Positions 13,875 through 23,387 of a DNA stretch of 59,401 nucleotides are shown in pieces. Position 1 is the stretch's first letter. Every line of letters starts with the position of its first letter. The stretch covers positions 1 to 59,401 of the IMG/VR virus record IMGVR_UViG_3300009168_000012. One strand, written 5' to 3'. The stretch is from a virus. The translations under genes and the position numbers were made by a program. The notes beneath the pieces were generated by a model. It did not search any database. It was given only the letters and a program-made list of their open reading frames with translations, and had not been told where the DNA came from.

Positions 13875-16800
13875 ATGGCAACTGATAATATTTTAATAAA
13901 TGTAGGTGTTCAGACAACAGGTGTTCCCGAAGCAAAGAAGCAGGTTGACAGCATGACCGATTCTGAAAAGAAGGCAAGGGAAGAAGCTGATAAGATGAAT
14001 AAGGAGATTGCTGAACGTCAAAAATTGTTGGGTGATGCAGGAACCAAACTTGATGAATATGTCAACAAATTAAGGAACAGTCAAAAAGCTGCTGTTGGTG
14101 CATTTGGCACCAAGCAACTGAAGGATTTTGAAGCACAGGCAACCAAGTCCTTTAAGACCATGATAAGTGGAGCGCAAAAAGGGACAGTAAGTGTGAATGA
14201 TTTTAACAAGTCCATTCATGCAATGGTGACAGGTGGATTGACTGAAGCAGGTGTTTCCATTGTGGAATTTAAGACTGCACTGCAAGCTGCTGGAATGACA
14301 ATGGAAGATTTTGTTGATACCATTCAAGGCAATGTGGTTGGTGAGTTGGGTGACCAATTTCAGCAGGTGGAAGGAAGAGCAGTAAGCATGAAAACAAGGT
14401 TGAGGGAGTTATCACAAGCAATGCAGGTGATGGAAGCAAATGGGATTGAAGATTCACAAGCATTCATGGACATGGCCATTGAAGCTGGCCAACTGCAAGA
14501 CCAAATTGGTGACACTGCTGAAAGGATAAGAGCATTGTCTTCAGATACAAAAGGATTGGACACTGCTGTTGAAGGAATCAGAATGTTTGCAACAGGTTTC
14601 CAACTGGCAGAAGGTGCTGTTGCATTATTTGGTGAAGAGAATGAGGACATGCAAAAGGCATTGGTGAAACTCAATGCACTGATGGCAGTGACCAACAGTT
14701 TGAAGGAGGTGGAGAATTTTTTAAGAGGTCAAAGCATCCTGAAGATTCAGTTGGAAACTGCTGCACAAAAGGTGTATGCATTTGCAGTTGGTACAAGTAC
14801 AGGAGCAATGAAAGCATTCAGGATTGCACTGCTGGCAACAGGGATTGGAGCAGTGATTGCAATAATTGCATTGGCGGCAAAAGGCATGTATGACTATGCA
14901 AAAAGCATTGAAGATGCAAATTGGAAAGCAAAGCTGATGACAGAAATGAACAAGGAAATTTCTGAATCTGCTGGAAAGGAAACTGCTGATTTGAAGATAT
15001 TGAAAGCACAGGTGGAATCCACCAATGTTCCAATGGAAACAAGATTGCAGATTGTTAAGGATTTGAAAGAAGAATATCCTGATTATTTTGCAAAACTGAC
15101 CAATGAACAAATCCTTACAGGGAAGGTTGGGAATGCTTATGATTTAACTGCTGCATCCATATTGAGGAAAGCAAGAGCAAATGCAGCAGCAGCACAAATG
15201 GAAAAACTTGCTGCTGAAAATTTACAGATTGAATTGGATTTGGAATTAAAAGCAGCAGAAGCAAACAAGAAACTTGCAGAAGCAAAGGATGACACTGCAA
15301 CTGTTTCAGGAGGTACAGCAGGAACAGGTGGCAATTATGGTGGTGTTTCAAAGGAAGCAAAGCAGAAGCAGATTAAGGAAAATTTTCAAATGGAGAAGGA
15401 TGCTGCAAGAGATTCTTTAAGGTTGAATGGTGAGAAAATGAATTTTCTTCTGAAAGCAACTGTTGATGGAGCAAGGGGAATGGTTGAAATTGATAAGAAG
15501 AAGGAAGAAAAAATCAAGGATGATTCCAAGGAAAAGGAAAAGGAAAGACTTGCTTTAATTGAAGCTGATAAAAAGGCAAGGGATGAAGCTGCAAAAGTTA
15601 TCATTGAAGGTGAGATTGAAAAGCAAAAAGCAATTCTTGAAAATGAGAAGAATGGTTTTGCATTAAGAGCAGCAGCAGCAGGTGAGATTGTTGAATTGCA
15701 ATACATGCTTATCAATCTTCAAAAAAGGGTGGCACTGGAAGCTGCAAAAACAGAAGGTGAAAAAATCCTTGCATTGACTGCTGAAAAGGTTGCAATTGAA
15801 GGAGTGAATGCAGGTTATACCAAAACAATTGCATTATTGAAGGAGCAAATGAAAGCAACAGTCCTTGCAAAACCACCTGAAGCAATTGCTGATGCAGGTG
15901 AACCGCAATGGTTGAAGGATGCAAGAGCCCACCAAGACAAGTTGACTAAAACTTATATTGATGGAATTGAGAAGAGGAAGAAAAAACAGGATGAATTTAC
16001 AGATTATATGAATAGTGTTGGACAGCAGATGGTGAAGACATTTGGTGATAATGCTGCAACCCAAATCTTCCAACAAGCAACTGATGTGAAGAAAAAACTT
16101 GATGACCTTAATGCCAAGCATGATTTGGGACAGATTAATGCAGACAAGTTGCAGGTTGAAAAAAGGAAGGTGATTGCAATGGCTGCTGCACAAACAATTG
16201 CAAGTGTGTTCAATGAAATTCAAGCTGCACAAGCACAAGCAAGGCAAGCACAATTGGAAAAGGATATTGAGGAATTGAACACAAGGAAGGAAGCAGAATT
16301 GAATGCTAAAAATTTAACTGAACAGAACAAAGATGATATTAATAAAAGGTATGCAGCAAAGGAAAGGCAATTAAAGCTGAAAGCATTTGAGGAAGATAAA
16401 AAAGCAAAAAAGTCATCAGCAATCATCAATGGTTTGGTTGGAATTACAAATGCACTGGCCACTGCACCAACAATCATTGCAGGTGTCATCCTTGCTGCTG
16501 TTGTTGCTGCAACCACTGCAATCAGTGTTGCAAAAATCAGTGCTCAACAACCGGGATTCAGAAAAGGTGGTTGGACAGGTAATAAGAGGAAGGATGAAGT
16601 TGCAGGTGTTGTGCATGGAAGGGAATGGGTGACAACTGCTGAAGCAACTGAAAAATACAAACCTGCATTGGAAGCAATGCATGAAATGAAGTTTGAAGAA
16701 TATCTTGCCAAGGTTGCACCACATTATTCAATGCCTGTCATGAATGAATTATCACCAACTCATGTCAATCAAAATGGGTTCATAATTGATTATGACAGGA

Positions 16801-16934
16801 TTGGTCAATCAGTTGCAAAATATACTGATGGAAGACCAAGGATGACCATGAATGCTGATGCAAATGGGTTGTCAATATATCTGGAAGAAAGGAACAATAT
16901 CACAAGGATTCAGAATAAGAGGTATTCATTATGA
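13875..16934 (+). CDS. Tail tape measure protein, 1019 aa
   Basis: Sets tail length and ejects through the membrane on infection. It is the longest largely helical protein in the structural block, with extended alanine-, lysine- and glutamate-rich coiled-coil stretches. It has two hydrophobic segments, around residues 317-337 (LLATGIGAVIAIIALAAKG) and 860-890, as is usual for the family. At the usual ratio of about 0.15 nm per residue its length would give a tail near 150 nm. The C-terminus is globular. Its stop overlaps the next ATG (ATGA). Confidence 0.9.
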   Translation: MATDNILINVGVQTTGVPEAKKQVDSMTDSEKKAREEADKMNKEIAERQKLLGDAGTKLDEYVNKLRNSQKAAVGAFGTKQLKDFEAQATKSFKTMISGAQKGTVSVNDFNKSIHAMVTGGLTEAGVSIVEFKTALQAAGMTMEDFVDTIQGNVVGELGDQFQQVEGRAVSMKTRLRELSQAMQVMEANGIEDSQAFMDMAIEAGQLQDQIGDTAERIRALSSDTKGLDTAVEGIRMFATGFQLAEGAVALFGEENEDMQKALVKLNALMAVTNSLKEVENFLRGQSILKIQLETAAQKVYAFAVGTSTGAMKAFRIALLATGIGAVIAIIALAAKGMYDYAKSIEDANWKAKLMTEMNKEISESAGKETADLKILKAQVESTNVPMETRLQIVKDLKEEYPDYFAKLTNEQILTGKVGNAYDLTAASILRKARANAAAAQMEKLAAENLQIELDLELKAAEANKKLAEAKDDTATVSGGTAGTGGNYGGVSKEAKQKQIKENFQMEKDAARDSLRLNGEKMNFLLKATVDGARGMVEIDKKKEEKIKDDSKEKEKERLALIEADKKARDEAAKVIIEGEIEKQKAILENEKNGFALRAAAAGEIVELQYMLINLQKRVALEAAKTEGEKILALTAEKVAIEGVNAGYTKTIALLKEQMKATVLAKPPEAIADAGEPQWLKDARAHQDKLTKTYIDGIEKRKKKQDEFTDYMNSVGQQMVKTFGDNAATQIFQQATDVKKKLDDLNAKHDLGQINADKLQVEKRKVIAMAAAQTIASVFNEIQAAQAQARQAQLEKDIEELNTRKEAELNAKNLTEQNKDDINKRYAAKERQLKLKAFEEDKKAKKSSAIINGLVGITNALATAPTIIAGVILAAVVAATTAISVAKISAQQPGFRKGGWTGNKRKDEVAGVVHGREWVTTAEATEKYKPALEAMHEMKFEEYLAKVAPHYSMPVMNELSPTHVNQNGFIIDYDRIGQSVAKYTDGRPRMTMNADANGLSIYLEERNNITRIQNKRYSL

Positions 16935-19900
16935 ATTGGAGATTCACCCTGATTGACAGGGATAATGTAACAACTTTAATTGAAGAGCCACAAGGTTGGG
17001 ATGCTTGTGACATTATCATCAAAAGGGATTTGGATAAACATGGGATTGTGTTTGATTATGCTGGCAATGACTTCACTTTTTATGGTGCAAGTATGAAGAT
17101 GATTCAAACAGAATATGAAGCATATGGAGTGCAGGGAAAGTTGACAATGGTGATTGAATTGGATTGTGGTGAGCAGGGATATAAAGAATTGTATAGAGGA
17201 CAATTATTATTTGGTCAATACAAGTTCACATGTGGTGATGCATGTTTTGTGAAGATACCAATTGAAACCACTTCTGATGTGATGGCATTCACCAACAGGT
17301 TTGACCAACAGGTTAATTTGATGACTGACAAAGGATTTGATGAGGTGACTGCATTAATGCCTTATAATAAGTTAGGGTTTGATATTGTCTTACCGTCCAA
17401 GGGAATTTATATTGAAGATTATGCATTGAATGAGATTGCCAATGGGACAACCATTGAAGGTGTTGTTGGTTTATCAAGTGGGACTTCAAAAGCTGAATAT
17501 GGGATGATAAGTATTGGGATGACCAAAACTGCTGTTGCTGAAATTGGAAGTTTTTATTTTGAACCGCAACCAAAATATGATTATGCAGCAGACCTTGATG
17601 GGGAGATAAACAATGGTTCACAAGATGCAATCAGGTTTGAAACACCACCGGGAAATGCTTGGGGAGTTAGTTATATATGGCCAAATGCATTGACAGCAAT
17701 TATTAATTACGGGCCTGAATCACCCAATTATAATGAGGTGAATGATTTTGTTCATATTGAATACAGGATAAAAGGAAAGCTGACTTGCAGGGTGAGTGCA
17801 TTGGATAATGTGAAAATGTTTTTTTGCAGATTGCCAATAAGTAAAACAGGAGAGTTGAAGGAAGATTTTGAATATCTTGATATTCAGGATTTATTCTTTT
17901 CCCTTAATTATTGGGTTGACAGCATGCATGATGGTGATGAGTTACCATTTGACCTTTCATTTGCCACTGATTTAAAAATGGTTGCAGGTGACAGATTTTA
18001 TTTATTCATTTCCACATTACACAACAGGACAATTGATGAAAGCAACAGTGATGAACCTGCAATGGAAGTGGTGTTTGATGTGGAAACATATTTCAAAGCA
18101 TCCACAATCAGCATCACACCTTCATCATTGTCAAAAGCATTCCTTGTCAATGAAACATTGAGCAGGATAACAGAAGCAATCACTGATGACAAGATGAGGG
18201 TTTACAGTGATTACTTTGGAAGGACAGATTCACAACCTTATGTAAGCAGTGCAGATGGTTGTGGCAGTTTGGAGATAATAAGTAAGGGTTTGTTTATAAG
18301 GAAGCAGGAGAACAGGATTCCAGATGAACCTTTTCTGATGACAGTTTCCATGAAGGATATGTGGGAGGGACTTGACCCAATTCACCACATTGGATTTGGT
18401 GTGGAGGAAGATGACATGCATGCAGGGTTCAAAAGGATAAGGGTTGAGCATTGGAAATATTTTTACAGCAATGATGTATTGATGAATTGTGATGCAGTGA
18501 ATCAGGTGGAAAGGAAGTGCCAAGAATCTGAAGTATATGCAACCTTTAAGTTTGGATATGAGAAATGGGAAGCTGAAGAATACAATGGTTTAGATGAATT
18601 TCTTACCAAAAGAACTTACAGGACAACATTATCAGAGGTTAAAAATAATTTTGAGAGAATCAGCAAATTCATTGCAAGTGGTTATGCATGGGAGATAACA
18701 AGAAGGAAGTATTTTGACAGCAAGGATTGGAGGTTTGACAATGACAATTTTATTGCATGCATTAAGAGATTCAACCGTTCATATTCTTACACATTGTTTG
18801 CACCTGTTATCAAGTCTTCACATATGACAGTGGTGGGTTCTTTTCCTGATATGCAGGTTGGTGATTTTGTAATCATTTCAGATACAGCAAGCAACAATGG
18901 CCCAAATGTCATTGCAGACATTATTGGTTCCAACATTTACTTCACAACCCTGTTGGTTCATGAATCAGCAGGTTCAGTGACAATCACATTGGCAGAACAG
19001 GATTTTGTTATTGAGCAAGGGAATGTGGATTCACCTGTTAATATCATCAGTCCTGAAACATTATACAATTTCCGCTTATCACCATTAAGAAATGCAATGA
19101 GGTGGTTGGATAAGGTCATTGCATCATATAAGAAATTAAATCCTGCAAACAAGTTGGTGTTCACTGAAGGTGATGGAAATTATTTGGCAGAAGGGAAGAT
19201 GCAGGATGCAACATGCAGGTTGGAGGTTGTGCCAATCAAGGAGAACATGCCATTGGAATCTGCATTGTATGAAGATGCATCCAACATGGAACCATTGTTA
19301 AGTGCTGAAAGGATTGAATTTGAATATCCAATGTCATTGAATGACTTCAGAGCAATTCTGCTGAACCCTTATGGATTAATATTATTTAATAGTGGAACTT
19401 GTGAGGACAGTGAAGGTTGGATTGATACTTTAAGTTATAAACCGGAAGAAGGGAAAGCAAAATTTATATTGATTCCAAAATATGCTGAAGCAAGTGAACC
19501 ACCGGAACCACCACCTGCAAATGTTTTTCTGCATTATGCTGAAACAGATGATGAACAGGGAACAGTTCATGTGGATTTAGATGGTACACCAATAATAAAT
19601 AACACCAATCCAATTCCAGCATTGGGATTTTTTGCACCTGTTGGAAGTTCTGTTCATGTGATTGTAAGTTTGGAAGCAGGATTTGAAACAGGGTTCACCC
19701 ACATGATTGTGAAGAAGGATGGTGTAAATATTTATGCAGCAGATTATGAAGGGAACACCATTGCAAATGAATTTTCTTTTGTTGTTGAGGAAGGTGCATT
19801 TTATGAAATATTTTCAGAAGTTTATCCTGCAACAGCAGGGTGTGAATCAATTATGATGGGTACTTATGGCCCAATGCCTGATGCTTTTTATGAAATACCT

Positions 19901-20431
19901 TACTCTTATTCAATACCAATAATTTCAGGAACACCACCTTTCCTTGTAAGTGTTTATTCAAAAGCACCTTGGATGACCATTGAGATAATTGGCAGTGATT
20001 TGGTATTTCATGGGACACCTGATAATCCTTCATCTTCATTTGTCATTTTTGGCAATGTGACCAATTGTGATGGTGTTGGGGCATTTGGATTTTATGACAA
20101 TATTGCTGTAACAATTGCAGGAGCAGAATGTGTTGGTGTGACAGGGCCAACAGAGGTACTTGACACCATGCCTGATGCACATTATGGAGTTTATTATAAT
20201 CATTCAATCACATTGGGTGGAACAGGACTTTTTGTGGTTGAATATGTGAACAAACCACCTTGGATGAACCTGACCATTTATGCAACTGAAGGTGCTGAAG
20301 GTGGCACTTTAACTTTATCAGGGACACCACCTGCTGTTTGGACTGATAATATCATGATTCAGTTTACCCTTTCCAATTGTGACGGTGGAAGCAGTTATGA
20401 ATTTTATGATGAAATAAATATAAGACCTTAA
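16931..20431 (+). CDS. Large tail protein with C-terminal Ig-like modules, 1166 aa
   Basis: It lies directly downstream of the tape measure, where distal-tail, hub or tail-associated proteins are found. The N-terminal 850 residues are beta-rich and unrecognised. After a proline linker (EPPEPPPANV, about 856-865) come a domain ending FSFVVEEGAFYEI and then two putative Ig-type (He_PIG-like) repeats of the form GTPPFLV..APWM..L.FHGTP and ending NCDG. The same linker-plus-domain block recurs in the next protein. Host-contact or tail-tip scaffolding is the likely role. No peptidase or lysozyme motif was seen. Confidence 0.7.
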   Translation: MNWRFTLIDRDNVTTLIEEPQGWDACDIIIKRDLDKHGIVFDYAGNDFTFYGASMKMIQTEYEAYGVQGKLTMVIELDCGEQGYKELYRGQLLFGQYKFTCGDACFVKIPIETTSDVMAFTNRFDQQVNLMTDKGFDEVTALMPYNKLGFDIVLPSKGIYIEDYALNEIANGTTIEGVVGLSSGTSKAEYGMISIGMTKTAVAEIGSFYFEPQPKYDYAADLDGEINNGSQDAIRFETPPGNAWGVSYIWPNALTAIINYGPESPNYNEVNDFVHIEYRIKGKLTCRVSALDNVKMFFCRLPISKTGELKEDFEYLDIQDLFFSLNYWVDSMHDGDELPFDLSFATDLKMVAGDRFYLFISTLHNRTIDESNSDEPAMEVVFDVETYFKASTISITPSSLSKAFLVNETLSRITEAITDDKMRVYSDYFGRTDSQPYVSSADGCGSLEIISKGLFIRKQENRIPDEPFLMTVSMKDMWEGLDPIHHIGFGVEEDDMHAGFKRIRVEHWKYFYSNDVLMNCDAVNQVERKCQESEVYATFKFGYEKWEAEEYNGLDEFLTKRTYRTTLSEVKNNFERISKFIASGYAWEITRRKYFDSKDWRFDNDNFIACIKRFNRSYSYTLFAPVIKSSHMTVVGSFPDMQVGDFVIISDTASNNGPNVIADIIGSNIYFTTLLVHESAGSVTITLAEQDFVIEQGNVDSPVNIISPETLYNFRLSPLRNAMRWLDKVIASYKKLNPANKLVFTEGDGNYLAEGKMQDATCRLEVVPIKENMPLESALYEDASNMEPLLSAERIEFEYPMSLNDFRAILLNPYGLILFNSGTCEDSEGWIDTLSYKPEEGKAKFILIPKYAEASEPPEPPPANVFLHYAETDDEQGTVHVDLDGTPIINNTNPIPALGFFAPVGSSVHVIVSLEAGFETGFTHMIVKKDGVNIYAADYEGNTIANEFSFVVEEGAFYEIFSEVYPATAGCESIMMGTYGPMPDAFYEIPYSYSIPIISGTPPFLVSVYSKAPWMTIEIIGSDLVFHGTPDNPSSSFVIFGNVTNCDGVGAFGFYDNIAVTIAGAECVGVTGPTEVLDTMPDAHYGVYYNHSITLGGTGLFVVEYVNKPPWMNLTIYATEGAEGGTLTLSGTPPAVWTDNIMIQFTLSNCDGGSSYEFYDEINIRP

Positions 20432-20434
20432 AAA

Positions 20435-22546
20435 ATGAGCATTGTATTAAGCAACCCAAGATTATCATTCATCAACTTTTCTGATGCACCACCACCTGAC
20501 ATGCCATTACCAATTGCAGCAGGAAGTGACATTGCATTTCAGGTATTGCTTACAGCAGCAGATGAAGCAGAAGCAGACACCATTGGCAATGATACCTTGA
20601 AGTTGTCAATTTGGTCAATGCCTGAAAGTGAATTATTACATGATTATTATGCTGATGGATATTACTTCACATTTTACAGGTTAAGTGCAACACAGGTTCT
20701 TGCATACTGGACAAATGGGTTGCCTGATGTTGATACTTATGCACCATTTGATTCCTGCTTTACAATTGTGTTGTTGGTGGTTGGCACTTATACCTTCATT
20801 TATAACAGTGTTTTATTGAAGCATGTATTTGATAATAAATACACTTCAATTATTGAATATAGTTGTGAAGAAAATTCTTATGGATTCAATTATTGTGCAG
20901 ACCATACACCCAACAGGGTGAGGGTTCCAATGTACTTATGGAAACCACAATTTGTGGATGAGGAAGAAGTGTATTTCAAGAGTGATGGCAGTGTTAAGGT
21001 GTTGAAGTCTGTCACAAGAAAAACCTTTGAGTTAACTGTTGACCATTTGGATGCAGCAACCCATGAAAAGATAAAGGTTGCCTTGTCACATGATGCAGTG
21101 TTTATTGAGAGTGATGTATATAGTGGAGGGATAAGGAAGAATGGTTCATATGATATTGAGTGGTATGATAAACCGGGATATTCAGAAGTCTCACCTGCAA
21201 AGACAAAGGTGTATGCAACACCATACCTTGTGAGGAATGACAATTGTGCAGTGTGTGAGAGTTTCACACCACCACCACCACCTGAAGGAAATTTATTATG
21301 GACATTTACAGAAGGTGATGATGTGCAGGGATATTTGATGGTGTCTGAAAATGGAACTTCTGTTGTTTCCACTTTTGAAAATTTATCAAACACAATTGCT
21401 GTTGCTGTTGGAAGCACAATCAATGTGAATGTTGGATTGGAAACAAGCACAACAGACTATTCCAATATGACGGTTTATAAGGATGGAAGTATCATTCACA
21501 ATGCACCTGAATATCCCGGAAGTGTTGGAAATGCATTCTCATTTGTTGTGGAGGAAGGAGCATCTTATGAAATTGTTTCAAGCACTTCAGCAGGAGCAGT
21601 GTGTGAACCGATTGTGGTGGATTTCATGCCTGTTCCAGATGGATTTGTTGATGTTCCATATGAAGTTTTAATGCCAATTACAGCAGGAACAGCACCATTT
21701 GATATAATTGTTTATGAAGTGCCGTTATGGATGACAGTTGAAGTTGTAAATGTATCAGGAACTAATTACATAAGGTTATTTGGTACACCTTCAGGTACAG
21801 TTTACAATGGCACAGTCCGTTTTGATGTTACCAATTGTGAAACAGCAGGATGGTTTGAATACACTGATGAAATAAGTATAACCTTCCCATACTTAATGAA
21901 TTGGTCATTGAATAACACTGCTGCTTCAAGCAGTATTGCAGGAAGGTTGGAAATTATTGAAGATGGTTCAACTTATGTGTTAGATATATACACCACAAAC
22001 AGCAGCGAACAATTCCTTTCAGCAGGTAAATCTTATGCCATAAGATTATATAATCAGGATGGCAGTGGTATAAATTATTTTCATTTAAAAGTCACCAATA
22101 CTTCAACAGGTACAGTGTTATTTGATGGAACTGACCTTGAAGAAGTGATTTATACTTATGTAGCATCAACAGGTGATAATATTTTGATTGAAGCTATAAC
22201 AACAGAAACACCATTTGCCTTATTGATTACCCTTGACAATTCAACCACATTCAAGGCACAATTGACAGGTGCATTATCAGTCAACCTTGATGTGAGTAAT
22301 GTGTTCTCAAATTCATATGATGCATGTGGTGGAACTTCAGTGGGTAACAAGAACAGTGTTGGTGTTTATACCATTGGCATTGGAGGAACCACCATGTATT
22401 TTCCGGTAACAGGTTCAACAGGAAGTTACACTTCACACAATAAGATTCAAAACCCTGTCACCATAAATGGAAGCAGTGTAAGTCATAATAATAGCATCAC
22501 AATTGGTGGGCAACCTGTTTTGGTTTTATTACAACAATGTAAATGA
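20435..22546 (+). CDS. Tail protein with Ig-like modules, 703 aa
   Basis: Follows the previous tail gene by three bases. The N-terminal 280 residues are beta-rich with several cysteines. A proline linker (TPPPPPEG) leads to the same two-part module as in the preceding protein: a strand-rich domain ending FSFVVEEGASYEI, then an Ig-like domain with AGTAPFDI..VPLWM...LFGTPSG..NC. A further glycine-, serine- and threonine-rich region closes the protein. It is probably a tail-tip or baseplate component that evolved with its neighbour by sharing domains. Confidence 0.65.
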   Translation: MSIVLSNPRLSFINFSDAPPPDMPLPIAAGSDIAFQVLLTAADEAEADTIGNDTLKLSIWSMPESELLHDYYADGYYFTFYRLSATQVLAYWTNGLPDVDTYAPFDSCFTIVLLVVGTYTFIYNSVLLKHVFDNKYTSIIEYSCEENSYGFNYCADHTPNRVRVPMYLWKPQFVDEEEVYFKSDGSVKVLKSVTRKTFELTVDHLDAATHEKIKVALSHDAVFIESDVYSGGIRKNGSYDIEWYDKPGYSEVSPAKTKVYATPYLVRNDNCAVCESFTPPPPPEGNLLWTFTEGDDVQGYLMVSENGTSVVSTFENLSNTIAVAVGSTINVNVGLETSTTDYSNMTVYKDGSIIHNAPEYPGSVGNAFSFVVEEGASYEIVSSTSAGAVCEPIVVDFMPVPDGFVDVPYEVLMPITAGTAPFDIIVYEVPLWMTVEVVNVSGTNYIRLFGTPSGTVYNGTVRFDVTNCETAGWFEYTDEISITFPYLMNWSLNNTAASSSIAGRLEIIEDGSTYVLDIYTTNSSEQFLSAGKSYAIRLYNQDGSGINYFHLKVTNTSTGTVLFDGTDLEEVIYTYVASTGDNILIEAITTETPFALLITLDNSTTFKAQLTGALSVNLDVSNVFSNSYDACGGTSVGNKNSVGVYTIGIGGTTMYFPVTGSTGSYTSHNKIQNPVTINGSSVSHNNSITIGGQPVLVLLQQCK

Positions 22547-22547
22547 T

Positions 22548-23381
22548 ATGAAAGGGATTTTAATTATAGCATGTGGACATGGTTGGTATGGGAAAATGGC
22601 TGCTGCACTTGCAGCAAGCATAAGAACCAAAAGCAATATTCCCATTCATCTTGCTTTTGCAGGTAATGGAAAACAGTTAATCAATGATAATGAGTTAAGG
22701 TTATTTAATAGCATCAGTGAGATACCTGCTGAATATTATACATGGAAGGGAAAGGTTGCATGGATAAGAACAAAAATGTTTATTAATCAATTAAGTCCTT
22801 TTGATGAAACCTTGTACTTGGATTGTGATTTGTTGTGGACAGGGAAAGCACCTGAAGAATATTTCAATCAGTTGGAACCATATGAACTGACCTTTTCCAA
22901 TTTTGGAAAGACAGATACATTGTGGGCAAGTCTGAAGGAAGTGAGGGAAGTGTATGGTGAAGGTGAATATTATACAATCCATTCAGAGTTCATTTACTTC
23001 AAGAAGACAGGCAAGGTGAAGGAATGGTTTGACAAGGCATTGGAAGTATATGACAACCTGAAGGTGAAACACACTGTTTTTGCTGATGCAATCCCTGATG
23101 AACTTGCATTTTCCATTGCAGGAGCATTGACAAGGACTTACCCACACAAGGAAAACTTCAGACCAATTTTTTGGGGCAAAGCTGACAAGAAAAGGATGCT
23201 GCAAGTGCATGAGATATGCAATGAATATGCAGCCATTTCAATGGCAGGGAATAATGCAAGTAATTACATGATATTAGTTTATAACATTCTCTCAAAAGCA
23301 GCATATCAAAAACTGAAGCTGCAAAACAGTTATTCATGGAAACAGAAAAGGAGTTTCTTAAAAGAAAGAAAAAAATATTGA
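22548..23381 (+). CDS. Glycosyltransferase-like protein (GT-A type), 277 aa
   Basis: The start was placed at ATG 22548; the in-frame extension overlaps the tail gene. The order of features fits a GT8-like fold: an N-terminal strand MKGILIIACGHGWY, the block GKVAWIRTKMFINQ (68-81), and LYLDCDLLW (89-97) in which D92-x-D94 is the metal/nucleotide-sugar DxD motif. A later segment ADAIPDELAFS is a plausible acceptor-side site. It stands among virion genes, between tail and portal, so it may glycosylate a virion protein or host surface sugars. The substrate cannot be told from the sequence. Confidence 0.75.
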   Translation: MKGILIIACGHGWYGKMAAALAASIRTKSNIPIHLAFAGNGKQLINDNELRLFNSISEIPAEYYTWKGKVAWIRTKMFINQLSPFDETLYLDCDLLWTGKAPEEYFNQLEPYELTFSNFGKTDTLWASLKEVREVYGEGEYYTIHSEFIYFKKTGKVKEWFDKALEVYDNLKVKHTVFADAIPDELAFSIAGALTRTYPHKENFRPIFWGKADKKRMLQVHEICNEYAAISMAGNNASNYMILVYNILSKAAYQKLKLQNSYSWKQKRSFLKERKKY

Positions 23382-23387
23382 ATTGTC

